A DNA stretch of 32,863 nucleotides from Balneolia bacterium (GCA_022565795.1 JAIUMA010000037.1:1-32863); one strand, 5' to 3'; numbered from the stretch's first letter, positions 1-9,248 are shown. The notes: a model not told the origin generated them from the sequence alone. A program made the numbers and translations.

Positions 1-2
1 AA

Positions 3-53
3 GGTTCAGGAGTTGAGGTAATCAATCCCTGGAACTATGAACCGAACACATAA
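3..53 (+). CDS. 3' end of an unidentified protein (partial)
   Basis: Frame 3 stays open from the window edge and ends at TAA (51-53), giving a 16-residue tail that finishes NPWNYEPNT. The composition looks like a genuine globular protein end, and the other two plus frames hit stops immediately. Nothing more can be said about its function. It would converge with the glycosylase that ends at 147 on the other strand. A chance open stretch of this length is possible, so confidence is low. Confidence 0.35.
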   Translation, partial: GSGVEVINPWNYEPNT

Positions 54-146
54 CCAGCGGTTTCCCGAATAAGTCGGGGCAGGCTGTGCTGACGTGTACG
101 CCATTGCTGCTTAACTTCATAAATTGTTGCCACGCTGCACATATGC

Positions 147-965
147 TTAACCATTCTGGCATCCTTCACAAATGTAGATTCTCCTTCCGCCCATACGTTC
201 CTTGATGATTTCATTGCCGCACACATAGCAGGGCTTCTCATCACGGCCGAACACAAAATGGCGATAATGGCGCCGGGTGAGGCCTTCCTTTTTTGCTGCC
301 GCCACGTTCTCCTCATCATTGGTGATGCCCTTGTTTTCATACGCACGATGGCTTATCAACAGAGCGGATTTGGCAAACTGTATCATTTTTTTGTCATCAA
401 GATCGGAGGGCTTCAGCGAAGGGTGAATACCGGCATGAAACAGAATCTCCGACCGCAAATAGTTGCCAACTCCCGCCAGAAAATGCTGATCCAGAAGCAG
501 TGCCGAAAAGGAGCGGTTCCGGAAGGTTTTTGAAGTAGCCTGCTCCAGCACCGGCTCAACGTCCTCCATGCGAATCACATCGGGGCCGATGCTGCTCAGA
601 TACGGATGTTCTTTGATCGAATCTCCGTCCATCACGTCTATATCGCTGGCCGAATAGAGCAGGGCCGATTTATGGTCGTTCTGAATTTCGAGCCTCAGGC
701 TCCTGCTCGTTTTGGGATAATTGCCCGCCGTGGTGATGTACCATTTGCCGTACAGCTGATTATGGCTGAAGATGTGCGTATCACCCTCGAAGCTTATCAC
801 CAAACCTTTTCCGTAGGCCTCAACCGATTCCACCTTTTTCTCGCTGAGCTCCTTTTCAAACGGCTTCAGGTGCTCGTGGTAGAACTGAATGTAGCGGCAG
901 GTTGATCCGCCAATAGCCTTGCGAATCGAATCAGCTTCAATATGTATCTCGGGGCCTTCAGGCAT
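147..965 (-). CDS. nei: Fpg/Nei family DNA glycosylase-AP lyase (endonuclease VIII type)
   Basis: Base-excision-repair enzyme that removes oxidised bases and nicks the abasic site, acting on chromosomal DNA. The 272-aa product has the full family layout. The N-terminus is MPEGPEI, where Pro2 (exposed after Met removal) is the Schiff-base nucleophile and Glu3 the general acid. K53 sits in YGKGLVI, followed by SHNQLYGKW, a stretch that matches Nei rather than MutM. A C-terminal zinc finger has C246-x2-C249-x16-C266-x2-C269 with the catalytic-hairpin Arg near 261-262. The start is fixed because the nucleophile must directly follow Met1. The length is normal for Nei (about 263-275 aa). It follows the kinase gene at a 76-bp gap on the same strand, but there is no sign of functional linkage. 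MutM is the alternative; the SHNQLYG block argues for Nei. Confidence 0.93.
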   Translation of the reverse strand: MPEGPEIHIEADSIRKAIGGSTCRYIQFYHEHLKPFEKELSEKKVESVEAYGKGLVISFEGDTHIFSHNQLYGKWYITTAGNYPKTSRSLRLEIQNDHKSALLYSASDIDVMDGDSIKEHPYLSSIGPDVIRMEDVEPVLEQATSKTFRNRSFSALLLDQHFLAGVGNYLRSEILFHAGIHPSLKPSDLDDKKMIQFAKSALLISHRAYENKGITNDEENVAAAKKEGLTRRHYRHFVFGRDEKPCYVCGNEIIKERMGGRRIYICEGCQNG

Positions 966-1041
966 GCTAAATGTGCTATGTTGCAGATTTCGGTTAAGAT
1001 GTCATCATAAGTTAACCTGCCCGTTTTCCGTTCACAGCCGC

Positions 1042-3522
1042 CTAGTTGATCAACTCATTCATCCGGGTTCTCACGTATTCCGCCTCCCGGTGGTCTTCAC
1101 CATTTCGTTCGATGGCTTCCTCGAGTGTCTGTGCCAACACTGCCAGTCCGCGTTCCGACTGCTGCGTAACCCTGTAGAGCTGACCTTCAAGCGTTTGCGC
1201 CAGCACCGGTTTTCGCGTTCCGGGCGCGTAGTTTTGCCGGTAGACCTGCACCACATCCTTGATAAGCGGCAGTGCTTTGTCGTATTTTCGGGCGTCCCAC
1301 AAAACGGTGGTGTACCAGTAGAGGGCGTCCGCCACGCGCGAAGAGCTATTGTCGTACATTTCGCTGCTTGCCAGCCATGAGCGCCTTGTGAACTCCTCCG
1401 CTTTTTCCAGATTTCCAACAATCGAATAGGTGCGCCCGAGGTTAGACATCACCGTTACTGTGCGCTGATGCACCTCGCCGTACAGTTCGAGATAGATCTC
1501 CAAAGCCTCATGATAGTGCGCTATGCTGATCTCCGGCTCGTCGTTTCTGTGCTCATACGCCAGACTGTTGTATGCGTTAGCTGTTCGCTGATGATATCGG
1601 CCCACAGACGCTATAAACTGCTCTTTTGCCTGATGAAGCCCGGCAATGCGATCCTGCCGGTTTTGAATATAGCTGGCGTACTCAAAGTATGCACGCGCCA
1701 TCATCTCCGGATTATCCTGATGATGCTCCAGCATGATATCGAGATACTCTTCAAAAACCTGATCAACCTCGTCGGAATAACCTCTCGTTGCCTGCAAAAC
1801 AGCTCCCTCCAGCCAGAGAGCGTTTGCGTACGCTTCGCTGCGCGTTCCCTGCTCCCTGCCGATGTACTCGATAGACTTTTTTATCATATCCATGTACTCC
1901 GGATCGCCCACGGTAACCATCGCATTAGCCAGGTAATAATAGGCCATTCCGCGGCCCGAAGGGTGATTTTCAGGCAGTGATTCGGCGGCCTTAACCGCGC
2001 GCTGCATCAGCTCATAACCACCCGTTGCGTTTCCCAGATGAAGATACGATTTGCCGATTGCGCGCAGAATTTCGGACTTGACGGCCGGGTCGTGCAGCGC
2101 TTCATCTATGCGCTCCACGCCGGCTTCAAGCAGATTGGTTACCGTAGCCTCCTGAGGCGGGACATCAAGCCCGTCGTAATCAAAAATGTTGATCATAAAG
2201 TTGGCCATCTCCTCGAATTTGGCCGCTTCAAGCTGCGACAAATTCCGCTCTTTCTGCATCTGCGTGGAGTGGAAAATCATACCCCCTAACAGGCTTAAAA
2301 ACACCACTGACGCGATAGCAACGGCTGTGCTGTTTCGTTTGATGTAGCGCGAAGTTACATATACAACACTCGCCGGTACAGCTTCAACAACCTCACTGTT
2401 AAGAAACCTGCGAATATCTGAAGCGAAAGCTTCGGCCGAGGAGTACCGTCTGCCAGGTTCCTTTTCCAGGGCTTTCAGGATGATGTTATCCAGATCGCCC
2501 TTCACCTTCCGCCTGAGTACTGCAACCTCAGCATCCGGCGCTGTTCCGGTTTTAACCAGTCGTGTGCTCGGTTTTTCAGCCGGTTGGTGGCAAACAGCCT
2601 GCTCAAAACCGGAAAGCGTTTCCGATTGTTTGTTGCAAAACGGAACATCCCCACAGATCAGCTCATAAAGTAGTACTCCAAGGGCATAAACGTCTGTCTG
2701 GGTAGTAATTTGCTCCATTTTAAACTGTTCCGGAGCAGCATATTTCATCGTTAGAAACGGAGCTCCTCCACCCTGAACGGTGAGGTCCATCTCACTTTCA
2801 TGAATGAGTTTGGCTATTCCAAAATCGAGCAGTTTGGGCTCGCCATCTCTATTAACAAGCACGTTGGATGGCTTTAAGTCCCGGTGGACAACCAGATTCT
2901 GATGCGCGCTTTGTACGGCACTGCAAATCTGGATAAAGAGCTCCAGCTTCTGTTCTATCGATAGGTTTTGATGCTTTGAGTAGCTGATCAGGTCTGTTCC
3001 GTGTACATACTCCATCACAAGGTATGGGGTGCCGTCTTCATCTACGCCGGCATCGTATAAACTGGCAATGGCAGGGTGATTGAGCGTGCCCAGAATTCGC
3101 TGTTCCTGCTTGAACCGTACCATGACGTCGCTGAATTCGGAGCTGCTTCTCACGAATTTAACAGCCACTTTACGCTCAAAGCTACCATCGGCTCGTTCTG
3201 CCAGAAACACGGTTCCCATTCCTCCAAAGCCGATGGGCTTCAGCAGACGGTAGTTGCCAATCACCTTGTTAATACGATTTTGATTTGCCGTTTCGGCTTC
3301 CTCTGCACCAAATTCCGCAAACAGTTTGCCAACCTGATTCATCATGTTATCGGTCATAAATCCGACTTCGTCACCGGTAGTTTCAAGCATACGAGTTAAC
3401 CCGTCGAATACTCCCGGATCATCCTGCTTAAGCTGTTCGAGATACTGCCGGCGTGACTCACCACGGAGTTCATACAGCTTATTGAAAGCATCATCAATTT
3501 TTTTCCACGACTTTAGATCCAT
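1042..3522 (-). CDS. Transmembrane Ser/Thr protein kinase with C-terminal TPR region
   Basis: An 826-aa PknB-type (Hanks) kinase. An N-terminal helical region of about 90 residues precedes the kinase domain (about 91-375). That domain has the glycine loop G98-F-G-G-M-G103, catalytic Lys122 in VAVKF, the HRDLKPSN loop with Asp215, DFG at 233-235 and APE at 263-265, so it should be active. One hydrophobic span (about 399-417) anchors it. The remaining 400 residues are helical and periodic, with TPR-like AxxxxxxAL patterns, and would lie outside the cytoplasm. The family is common in Balneolota, Rhodothermota and Planctomycetes, often beside an ECF sigma factor; none is visible here. Substrates are unknown. 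The upstream 419 bp contain dispersed repeats and the terminator of the next gene, so it is probably transcribed alone. Confidence 0.93.
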   Translation of the reverse strand: MDLKSWKKIDDAFNKLYELRGESRRQYLEQLKQDDPGVFDGLTRMLETTGDEVGFMTDNMMNQVGKLFAEFGAEEAETANQNRINKVIGNYRLLKPIGFGGMGTVFLAERADGSFERKVAVKFVRSSSEFSDVMVRFKQEQRILGTLNHPAIASLYDAGVDEDGTPYLVMEYVHGTDLISYSKHQNLSIEQKLELFIQICSAVQSAHQNLVVHRDLKPSNVLVNRDGEPKLLDFGIAKLIHESEMDLTVQGGGAPFLTMKYAAPEQFKMEQITTQTDVYALGVLLYELICGDVPFCNKQSETLSGFEQAVCHQPAEKPSTRLVKTGTAPDAEVAVLRRKVKGDLDNIILKALEKEPGRRYSSAEAFASDIRRFLNSEVVEAVPASVVYVTSRYIKRNSTAVAIASVVFLSLLGGMIFHSTQMQKERNLSQLEAAKFEEMANFMINIFDYDGLDVPPQEATVTNLLEAGVERIDEALHDPAVKSEILRAIGKSYLHLGNATGGYELMQRAVKAAESLPENHPSGRGMAYYYLANAMVTVGDPEYMDMIKKSIEYIGREQGTRSEAYANALWLEGAVLQATRGYSDEVDQVFEEYLDIMLEHHQDNPEMMARAYFEYASYIQNRQDRIAGLHQAKEQFIASVGRYHQRTANAYNSLAYEHRNDEPEISIAHYHEALEIYLELYGEVHQRTVTVMSNLGRTYSIVGNLEKAEEFTRRSWLASSEMYDNSSSRVADALYWYTTVLWDARKYDKALPLIKDVVQVYRQNYAPGTRKPVLAQTLEGQLYRVTQQSERGLAVLAQTLEEAIERNGEDHREAEYVRTRMNELIN

Positions 3523-3651
3523 ACCAACACCTGATTTATGGGAATCTTGTAATATCTGTTCCTTATATATGCGTTACTTCGCCTACTTTATGCCACTATT
3601 TATGAATTTATATATAACTCATTGGCCAGCAGCGTGTGAAGATCAGAATCC

Positions 3652-3733
3652 CGAAGGGTTTTCGCAAGATTATACTTTTCAAAAACATGAAAAGGGCGCA
3701 GCCCTCAGGAGTTGAGCCGCCAAAAACCCTTCG
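3652..3733. repeat. 11-bp perfect inverted repeat, CGAAGGGTTTT / AAAACCCTTCG
   Basis: The arms are 3652-3662 and 3723-3733 with a 60-bp spacer. The AAACCCTTC core recurs at 3893-3901, so the region carries several related copies in both orientations. It may be a decayed miniature or REP-like element; no transposase is nearby. Confidence 0.55.
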
Positions 3734-3801
3734 CGTTAATCTTGATGAAATCGGCGCAAACCGGCGCTTGCCAGGCTTCGCTGCGGCATACAGGTCCAAA
3801 T

Positions 3802-3839
3802 AAAAAAAGGAACCCGATCATAAAGACCAGATTCCTTTT
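3802..3839 (-). terminator. Rho-independent terminator of the large secreted protein gene
   Basis: Read on the minus strand, AAAAGGAATCTG (3839-3828) pairs with CGGGTTCCTTTT (3816-3805) over 12 bp with two G-U wobbles. The loop is 11 nt and a run of seven T follows or overlaps the 3' arm (3808-3802). On the plus strand the same two positions become A-C mismatches, so the structure is tuned to minus-strand RNA. It lies about 100 nt after the stop at 3942. Confidence 0.75.
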
Positions 3840-3844
3840 CAGAA

Positions 3845-3906
3845 CTCCTGAAGAGTTTATAAAATCACGAGCTGGCAATACATGAAAGGTCGAAACCCTT
3901 CAGGAG
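3845..3906. repeat. CTGAAG-core dispersed repeat, inverted pair (copy 1)
   Basis: CTCCTGAAGAGTTT (3845-3858) and AAACCCTTCAGGAG (3893-3906) are inverted copies differing at one of 14 positions, 34 bp apart. The second arm continues inward as GTCG, giving on the minus strand CTCCTGAAGGGTTTCGAC. That matches 16 of 18 positions of the copy at 18950-18967. It sits directly downstream of the secreted-protein gene. Confidence 0.65.
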
Positions 3907-3941
3907 ATTACATTGCTGCAGCACTGCTTACGGCAGCAGTG

Positions 3942-6900
3942 TTACTTCACCAGCATCATTTTGCGGACATCTACGAAGCTGCCGGACTGCAGTCTGTACA
4001 GGTACATTCCGGATGCCAGGTGCGTCGCGTCGAACGATACGGTGTGCTGACCCGCATTTTGCTGCCCGTTTACCAGAACCGCCACGCGCTGTCCCTGCAG
4101 GTTGAAAACCTCAAGGGTTACTTCACCGGCTTCGGGCAGGGCATAGGTAATTTGGGTGGTCGGGTTAAACGGGTTCGGATAGTTTTGGTTGAGGGTGAAC
4201 TCATTCGGTACCTCATCACCCGGATTCGTGCTGGTTACGTTTTCCAGCTCCAGAACCTGACCATCAGCCAATACTGCAAACAGACCAAAATTGCGTCCTT
4301 CAGCATCGCCGGGCGTTACAAACCCGGAAGCCATCACCGTTAACGCTTCGCCTTCAAGCATGCTCACGTCGGCCAGGAAGCTTCCAAGCGGATCGCCAGT
4401 GGCTGCATCGGTCAGATCGAGTGTGTAGGCATCAGCCGGAAGGCTGAGGTAGCCTGTGCGGCTTCCGTAAACGGCTTCTTCAACAAGCACCAGCTCGCCG
4501 GAACTTACCTGCACGGCAGGAGCGTCGGTCGTACCGTGGAATACGGCAATATCAACACCGCTTGCTTCGGCCTGCAGCCTGGACTCGCCAAACACGAACA
4601 GATCAAATGCAATACTTTCGCCATCCGGGTTGCCCGGGAACGCGTCCGGATCGAACACGCCATTGGCAAACAGCTGGTAGACTTCGCCTTCATCCAGCAC
4701 GTAGGTTTCGGTGAAGACAGCGTCCTCTACCGGATCACCGGCGGCGGAGATAGCAATTTCGAGCTCAGTTTCGGCCGGAAGCGGCAGATAATCCGTGGCA
4801 TCGCGGAAGCTGAACTGAGGCAGGACAGCTTCACCATTCACAAAAATATCCACGCTGTCGAATGCCGGATCGGCCGCGTTATGGATAATCTGTACAAAGG
4901 CATCTCCCGCAGGTTCAACCACGTCCATAGTGAGACTGACCGGAAGCACCGCAGCCATTGGATCGTTGGTGAATACGTTGATAAGCGCATCAAAGCTACC
5001 AATCTCAAATCCGGCTGAGTTTGCCGTAACGGTTACGGTCTGCTCTTCACCGGCTTCTACCACGCCTGATACCGCATCGAACTCGATCCAGTCCAGACCG
5101 GCGCTCACGGCGCGCATTTTGTATGCCCAGCCGTCATCGGGAAGCTCAATCCACTCCTGCTCGCTCGGGAAGAAGTAGGCGAATCTATCAGAGTTTTCCG
5201 GGTCCATTTCAATATTTATACCCTGTGGTGAAATCACGTTCGTTGAGAAGCGGAATACCACCCAGAAGTCTTCACCGCCTTCAAAAAGCACCGGCTGATT
5301 CAGCTCGATGAGCGAGGATTCTCCGTTTCCGGAGGTTATGGTGAAGGTCTGTTCAACCTCAAGTGTTCCTTCTGCAGGGGCGTCACCGCCGCGATACACC
5401 TGTATGAGCACCGGCGATGAGCCTGCGGTTTCTGCACGCATCCAGTTTCTTACGTGGGTCATGTAGAAACCCTGCTCTTCAGCCGTGAAGCGGGTAGCGC
5501 CCCAGAAAGGAAGATCCGGATCGGGAATACCCACTACCTGCTCAGGCGTAAGGCCCGGTGCATCGTAGAAGAGGCTGTCCTGAATCACCACGCCGTCCTG
5601 TAACAGCCCGGCTGATGTTTCACCTCCGGCTTCGCTGTCAAACATAAAGACAGAGCCTGAAACTCCCCGGTTTACGGTCGGCATCTGCTGCAGCTGACGA
5701 ATCAGCTCGATTTCATCTGTGCCACGCTCTGAAGTTTCAGTTGGCGGCAGGGAGTTAAGTCCGTAGGTCAGCGGGCTTCCGCCGGTGTTGGAAATCACAA
5801 ACTCCGCAGAACCTGATGTGCCGAAGGTTACTTCAACGTTCAGCTCGTCGGGGTTGACGTCCGCTATCGGTGCTTCGATAGCAGATGCGGATACAGGAAC
5901 AGCTACAGAAGCCTGATTCGGATCGTTGGTCTCAAGGGTGATGGATGTGCTCAGATCGCCCGTAGTCTGCGGATTGAAGGTAACCAGTACGGTCTCAATC
6001 GTGTTGTAGGCAACCGTAACGCTGGTCTCAGAAAATGAGAAGTTTTCATCATCGCCTATGGAAAGGTCGATTTCCAGGTCTTCAGCTCCTTCATTGGTAA
6101 ATGAAAGCATCAGCGACTGCTCGCCGCCTTCGAATAATTCGTCGAACTCCAGAGACTCCGGCGAAAATACAAGATCCGGCTCCGGTGGCACAATGCGTAC
6201 GTTGATGTCGTCGAGATACAGCTCACGCTGTGCGGCATCACTGTAGGCATGGAAGGCCAGATGATAGCGGTCGGCCTCATCAACGGTGAAGATGCCGCCA
6301 AGCTCGATAAACGCTTCGCTCACGATGTTATCATCATTAAAAAACGGCTCTTCAAACGCCAGATCAGATGAAGTTCCGGTGGCCAGATGCACTTTGAGCT
6401 TTTCAACTCTTGGCGCGATAAACTCGGCGCGTGCGGCCTGGAAGGTTACTTCGTAGGTGTTGCCCGGCTCGAATTCGAAAGCGGGTGAGAACAGCCAGTC
6501 ATCCTTCGGGTTGTTCTGATCGAAGCCAACACGGGCGGAGTTTTCACCCACGGCCGAACGGAAGCTCGTTGTTACCCATGTGATGCCGTTTTCATTAGCA
6601 TCTTCAAAGCGCCACGCAATAGGCAGCTCCGGTGTTGAGGTATCTTCAAAAATTTCGTTGTACGGCAGTTCGGTAACCACGGGATCATCTTTTGTGGTGA
6701 ACGACCACACGGCGATTTCATCCTCAATTACGCCTTCAGCATCGTAAGGTACAACCTGCCAGAAGTAGGTGGTGCTGTACTCCAGCTCGCCTTCCGGCTG
6801 ATAGGAGGTTTCGGTTCCCACATCAATCATATCCTCGATGTTGGTTGGCGGTTCGTCTGTACCAAAGCTGAAGAAGTAGCCCTGAGGCGTAACGCCTGAG

Positions 6901-7646
6901 CCCTGCGCCCACTCGACTCCTGTTGTGAGGCGAAGGTCTGTCGCACCGTCAGCCGGACTAACAATCACGGCCGGATTCGGACGCGGAAGAGGTTCGAAAA
7001 CTTCTACGTTGTCAATGATCCACCAAAATGCACTGCCGTTGTTATCGTTATAGACGAAACGGATATAGACTTCGCTTTCACCAGCAGCGAATTCCGTAAG
7101 GTTGTATTCGGAGGTTGTCGGAAAAATATCCAGTTCAAGCGGATCAAACAGCCCGCCGTTGTCTACAAAATCTCCGGCAGAAGTAATGGTAGCAACTTCA
7201 TTCCACTGCTCACCATCCAGACTTACTTCAATAAGCCCAAAAGATGTTCCCGCACCTCTCAGCTGCTGGTCGAAACGAAGAATAACCTCATCCAGTTCAG
7301 ACATGTCTATTGCGGGTGTTTGCATACCGATGTGTACGTTTGGGCCGTTTAGCGTACCAACGGCCTCTGCGAGGGCAATGCCTCCCTCACCCGGTTCAAA
7401 TATGGTATAGCCGGTTCCTATTTCTCCCGGCAGGCGAACCGGTTCGGTCGGCTCCAGGAATATCCACTCCCGGCCTTCGTCGCCAAAGTTTATGAGCGTC
7501 CATCCATCGGGAAGCTCTTCATCATTAAAATCTTCAAAAAAGATTGGTTCCGGCTCTTCGCCGTTATCTTGTGCTATGGCCAGCTTTGTATCAAGCAGGG
7601 TCCAAAGCAACATACAGCCCATTAACACTAGTATTGCTTTTTTCAT
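3942..7646 (-). CDS. Large secreted multidomain protein with C-terminal sorting (T9SS-type) domain
   Basis: A 1234-aa exported surface or extracellular protein. I start at ATG 7646, because MKKAILVLMG begins a clear signal peptide (cleavage after about residue 26, ...KLAIAQ). An upstream in-frame ATG at 7715 would add 23 polar residues ahead of it. Approximate domain order: a choice-of-anchor-J-like β-sandwich (35-220, EDFNDEELPDGW); an Fn3-like module (225-320); a second anchor-J-like domain (320-485); one or two ASH/choice-of-anchor-D Ig-like modules (490-640, PxxLxF...GG..SLMLSFTN); a β-rich region; a DUF4397-like segment (about 925-1130, VQIIHNAADP, DIAVFHGTTDAP); and a sorting domain at 1148-1234 (NQNYPNPFNPTTQITYALP ... 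ASGMYLYRL). The composition is strongly acidic with very few Cys. It probably mediates adhesion or matrix binding. The exact function is unknown. It is a single gene with its own terminator. Confidence 0.9.
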   Translation of the reverse strand: MKKAILVLMGCMLLWTLLDTKLAIAQDNGEEPEPIFFEDFNDEELPDGWTLINFGDEGREWIFLEPTEPVRLPGEIGTGYTIFEPGEGGIALAEAVGTLNGPNVHIGMQTPAIDMSELDEVILRFDQQLRGAGTSFGLIEVSLDGEQWNEVATITSAGDFVDNGGLFDPLELDIFPTTSEYNLTEFAAGESEVYIRFVYNDNNGSAFWWIIDNVEVFEPLPRPNPAVIVSPADGATDLRLTTGVEWAQGSGVTPQGYFFSFGTDEPPTNIEDMIDVGTETSYQPEGELEYSTTYFWQVVPYDAEGVIEDEIAVWSFTTKDDPVVTELPYNEIFEDTSTPELPIAWRFEDANENGITWVTTSFRSAVGENSARVGFDQNNPKDDWLFSPAFEFEPGNTYEVTFQAARAEFIAPRVEKLKVHLATGTSSDLAFEEPFFNDDNIVSEAFIELGGIFTVDEADRYHLAFHAYSDAAQRELYLDDINVRIVPPEPDLVFSPESLEFDELFEGGEQSLMLSFTNEGAEDLEIDLSIGDDENFSFSETSVTVAYNTIETVLVTFNPQTTGDLSTSITLETNDPNQASVAVPVSASAIEAPIADVNPDELNVEVTFGTSGSAEFVISNTGGSPLTYGLNSLPPTETSERGTDEIELIRQLQQMPTVNRGVSGSVFMFDSEAGGETSAGLLQDGVVIQDSLFYDAPGLTPEQVVGIPDPDLPFWGATRFTAEEQGFYMTHVRNWMRAETAGSSPVLIQVYRGGDAPAEGTLEVEQTFTITSGNGESSLIELNQPVLFEGGEDFWVVFRFSTNVISPQGINIEMDPENSDRFAYFFPSEQEWIELPDDGWAYKMRAVSAGLDWIEFDAVSGVVEAGEEQTVTVTANSAGFEIGSFDALINVFTNDPMAAVLPVSLTMDVVEPAGDAFVQIIHNAADPAFDSVDIFVNGEAVLPQFSFRDATDYLPLPAETELEIAISAAGDPVEDAVFTETYVLDEGEVYQLFANGVFDPDAFPGNPDGESIAFDLFVFGESRLQAEASGVDIAVFHGTTDAPAVQVSSGELVLVEEAVYGSRTGYLSLPADAYTLDLTDAATGDPLGSFLADVSMLEGEALTVMASGFVTPGDAEGRNFGLFAVLADGQVLELENVTSTNPGDEVPNEFTLNQNYPNPFNPTTQITYALPEAGEVTLEVFNLQGQRVAVLVNGQQNAGQHTVSFDATHLASGMYLYRLQSGSFVDVRKMMLVK

Positions 7647-8015
7647 GTTGTTGTTCAGTTGGGGTGATAAATTTTGTGAGCCATTAAAATGGGTATTCAA
7701 CCCTATTAACAGCAATACTAAAGGCTGGAAATAAGCTGTAGGTCTGCCGGTTTTGAATATGAATGATTTAACAATTGTATAAGCGTGCCAATCAAATGAT
7801 TAAAGATGATGATCTAATTTGATCGGAGGGAAACGGTTAGCTCATACAATTATAGGGGCAGTTGTGCATGAATTCGCAATTACAAGCTGCTGATATTCGT
7901 GATTTTACCCTCTTCAATACATGAAGGATTAACAACCATTAACAGTCGTTAGAACCAAAATAGAGGCATGGAATCCACTTTTTTTGATTTAGGAGGCTCA
8001 TTCTGCCAGGTTGGT
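7647..8015. other. 369-bp intergenic region with nested inverted repeat
   Basis: There is no gene here. It separates rlmG (ends 8016) from the secreted-protein gene (starts 7646), both on the minus strand. It is AT-rich and dominated by the 79-nt nested inverted repeat at 7773-7851. The promoter of the secreted protein should lie between about 7660 and 7770; I could not assign its boxes. Confidence 0.6.
7773..7851 (-). ncRNA. Possible structured RNA element: nested 12-bp and 10-bp stems
   Basis: The outer arms are 7773-7784 and 7840-7851 (minus-strand AATTGTATGAGC / GCTTATACAATT). The inner arms are 7788-7797 and 7817-7826 (minus-strand CCGATCAAAT / ATTTGATTGG). On the minus strand all 22 pairs form with two G-U wobbles; on the plus strand both become A-C mismatches. 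That asymmetry suggests selection on a minus-strand transcript: a 5' leader of the secreted-protein gene, a 3' end of rlmG, or a small RNA. No known riboswitch class is recognised. Confidence 0.4.
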
Positions 8016-9191
8016 TTAAGCCACAATTGCCTCGATCAGCTCGAATTTTTCATCCTCGGCTATCTTTTTGATATCGATGTAGCGCCTGGTGATGTGGGTG
8101 CTGTAGTTAAGATGCTTCGATGCCACAACCAGCAGCCTGCCGCCTTTTTTTATCTTTTTAGCGGCCTGTTCGAACAAGTGGATGCTCACCTCAATGTTAT
8201 TCTCGTGGCCAAGGTGTGAAGGAGGGTTGGTAACGACCAGATCAAAAAAGGCATCCGGGAACATTTCGGGGCTGTCGTAATGGTGCACGTCCGCTTTTCC
8301 GTTGGTATTCATGCGAGCCGAAGCGGCCGCCAGAAAATCGTCGTCTATGGCCTGAATCTCGGCTTCGGGTTTCTGCATCTTCAGCGCCAATGCTATGATG
8401 CCGTTTCCGCAGCCCAGGTCGAGCGCCGTATTTTCATCCTCTTTAAGCTTTAGGTTCTTCAGCAGCAGCGAAGTGGCCATATCTACTCCGTCGGATGAAA
8501 AAACCCCAAAGTACTGTTTCAGGATAACGGGTTCTTCACCCTTGTCAACAGATAGACCGCTTTCTGACGGTTTCCACTCGACCTCATTCACAAGATTGGC
8601 AATTGGCTTACCCGTCTGATCCGTACTTTTTTTGCCTTTCAGCATCAGTACTCTGGCTTTTTTCTTTGCCCGGCTCTGCTCGCTTGTATCGAAATATTCA
8701 TCCGCTATACTAAGCATCTGAGGGGTGAAATGGCGGGTCATGAATCCGCAGTAAACTGCGGCATCGGGACTATCAGAGAGGTTTTTGTGCGCATGATGAA
8801 GGTAGAGCCGGAATAAATCCATCGACTTGGGAATCTTCATCAACACGATATCGACCGGCTCGGGGAAGTCGGTCAGAGGTGTATAAAAGGCTGATTCGTC
8901 TACCTCGAACTTGTTCTGCTTCAGGTTCTGCCTGATTGACTTATCCTGACTGCTGAAATTGTACAGCACAAAAGGTGCATTCGACTGAAGGGCGGTGCTC
9001 AAAAAACCAAAGCGGTCGTGATACACAGCCGGGCGCGACGGACTTTCACTCTCCTGGTGCGACTTAGCATATTCGTCAAAATAGGTGAGCAAAAGCTCGT
9101 CGGCAGCGCTCCAGGGGCGAAGTGACCTGTTTGACGTAGGCGGATAACGGTTAAATTCGAACGTATGTTCGTGTCGTTTGTAGGTGCTCAT
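8016..9191 (-). CDS. rlmG: 23S rRNA (guanine-N2) methyltransferase, RlmG/RsmC type
   Basis: A 391-aa protein with the two-domain RlmG/RsmC architecture. The N-terminal degenerate methyltransferase-like half (about 1-200) contains NRYPPTS...WSAADELLL and VLMKIPKS, which read like RlmG (QRFP, AWEAADEYLL, VLIKVPK). The catalytic half has YFGVFSSDGVDMATSLLL, SAM motif I DLGCGNG (258-264), an acidic residue after β2 (AIDDD), the exocyclic-amine signature NPPS (322-325) and a late SKHLNYS block. In E. coli RlmG makes m2G1835 in 23S rRNA; RsmC makes m2G1207 in 16S rRNA and is shorter. The N-terminal block favours RlmG. ATG at 9191 directly precedes STYKRHEHTFEFNRYPP and leaves a 187-bp divergent promoter region to the next gene. 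Confidence 0.82.
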   Translation of the reverse strand: MSTYKRHEHTFEFNRYPPTSNRSLRPWSAADELLLTYFDEYAKSHQESESPSRPAVYHDRFGFLSTALQSNAPFVLYNFSSQDKSIRQNLKQNKFEVDESAFYTPLTDFPEPVDIVLMKIPKSMDLFRLYLHHAHKNLSDSPDAAVYCGFMTRHFTPQMLSIADEYFDTSEQSRAKKKARVLMLKGKKSTDQTGKPIANLVNEVEWKPSESGLSVDKGEEPVILKQYFGVFSSDGVDMATSLLLKNLKLKEDENTALDLGCGNGIIALALKMQKPEAEIQAIDDDFLAAASARMNTNGKADVHHYDSPEMFPDAFFDLVVTNPPSHLGHENNIEVSIHLFEQAAKKIKKGGRLLVVASKHLNYSTHITRRYIDIKKIAEDEKFELIEAIVA

Positions 9192-9248
9192 AATCTGTAA
9201 AGGTGCGGGGAGTTTTTTGGTGTTCCACAGTCATGTAATAATATTGAT

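Larger units (their letters stand above)
3523..3941. other. Repeat-bearing intergenic region between kinase and secreted protein
   Basis: This 419-bp stretch holds no convincing gene. It contains a perfect 11-bp inverted repeat (3652-3662/3723-3733), a terminator hairpin (3802-3839) and a second inverted repeat of a different family (3845-3858/3893-3906). The part nearest the kinase (3523-3610) is AT-rich and is the likely kinase promoter zone. I could not pick a confident -33/-7 promoter pair. Short open frames here have repeat-derived, low-quality translations. Confidence 0.6.

Noticed and set aside
3608-3799. A 63-aa minus-strand frame in the kinase upstream region
   Set aside because: It runs through the inverted-repeat sequence and its translation has no family resemblance.
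4536-5018. A 160-aa plus-strand frame inside the secreted-protein gene
   Set aside because: Antisense shadow of a strongly coding region; no start signal or recognisable domain.
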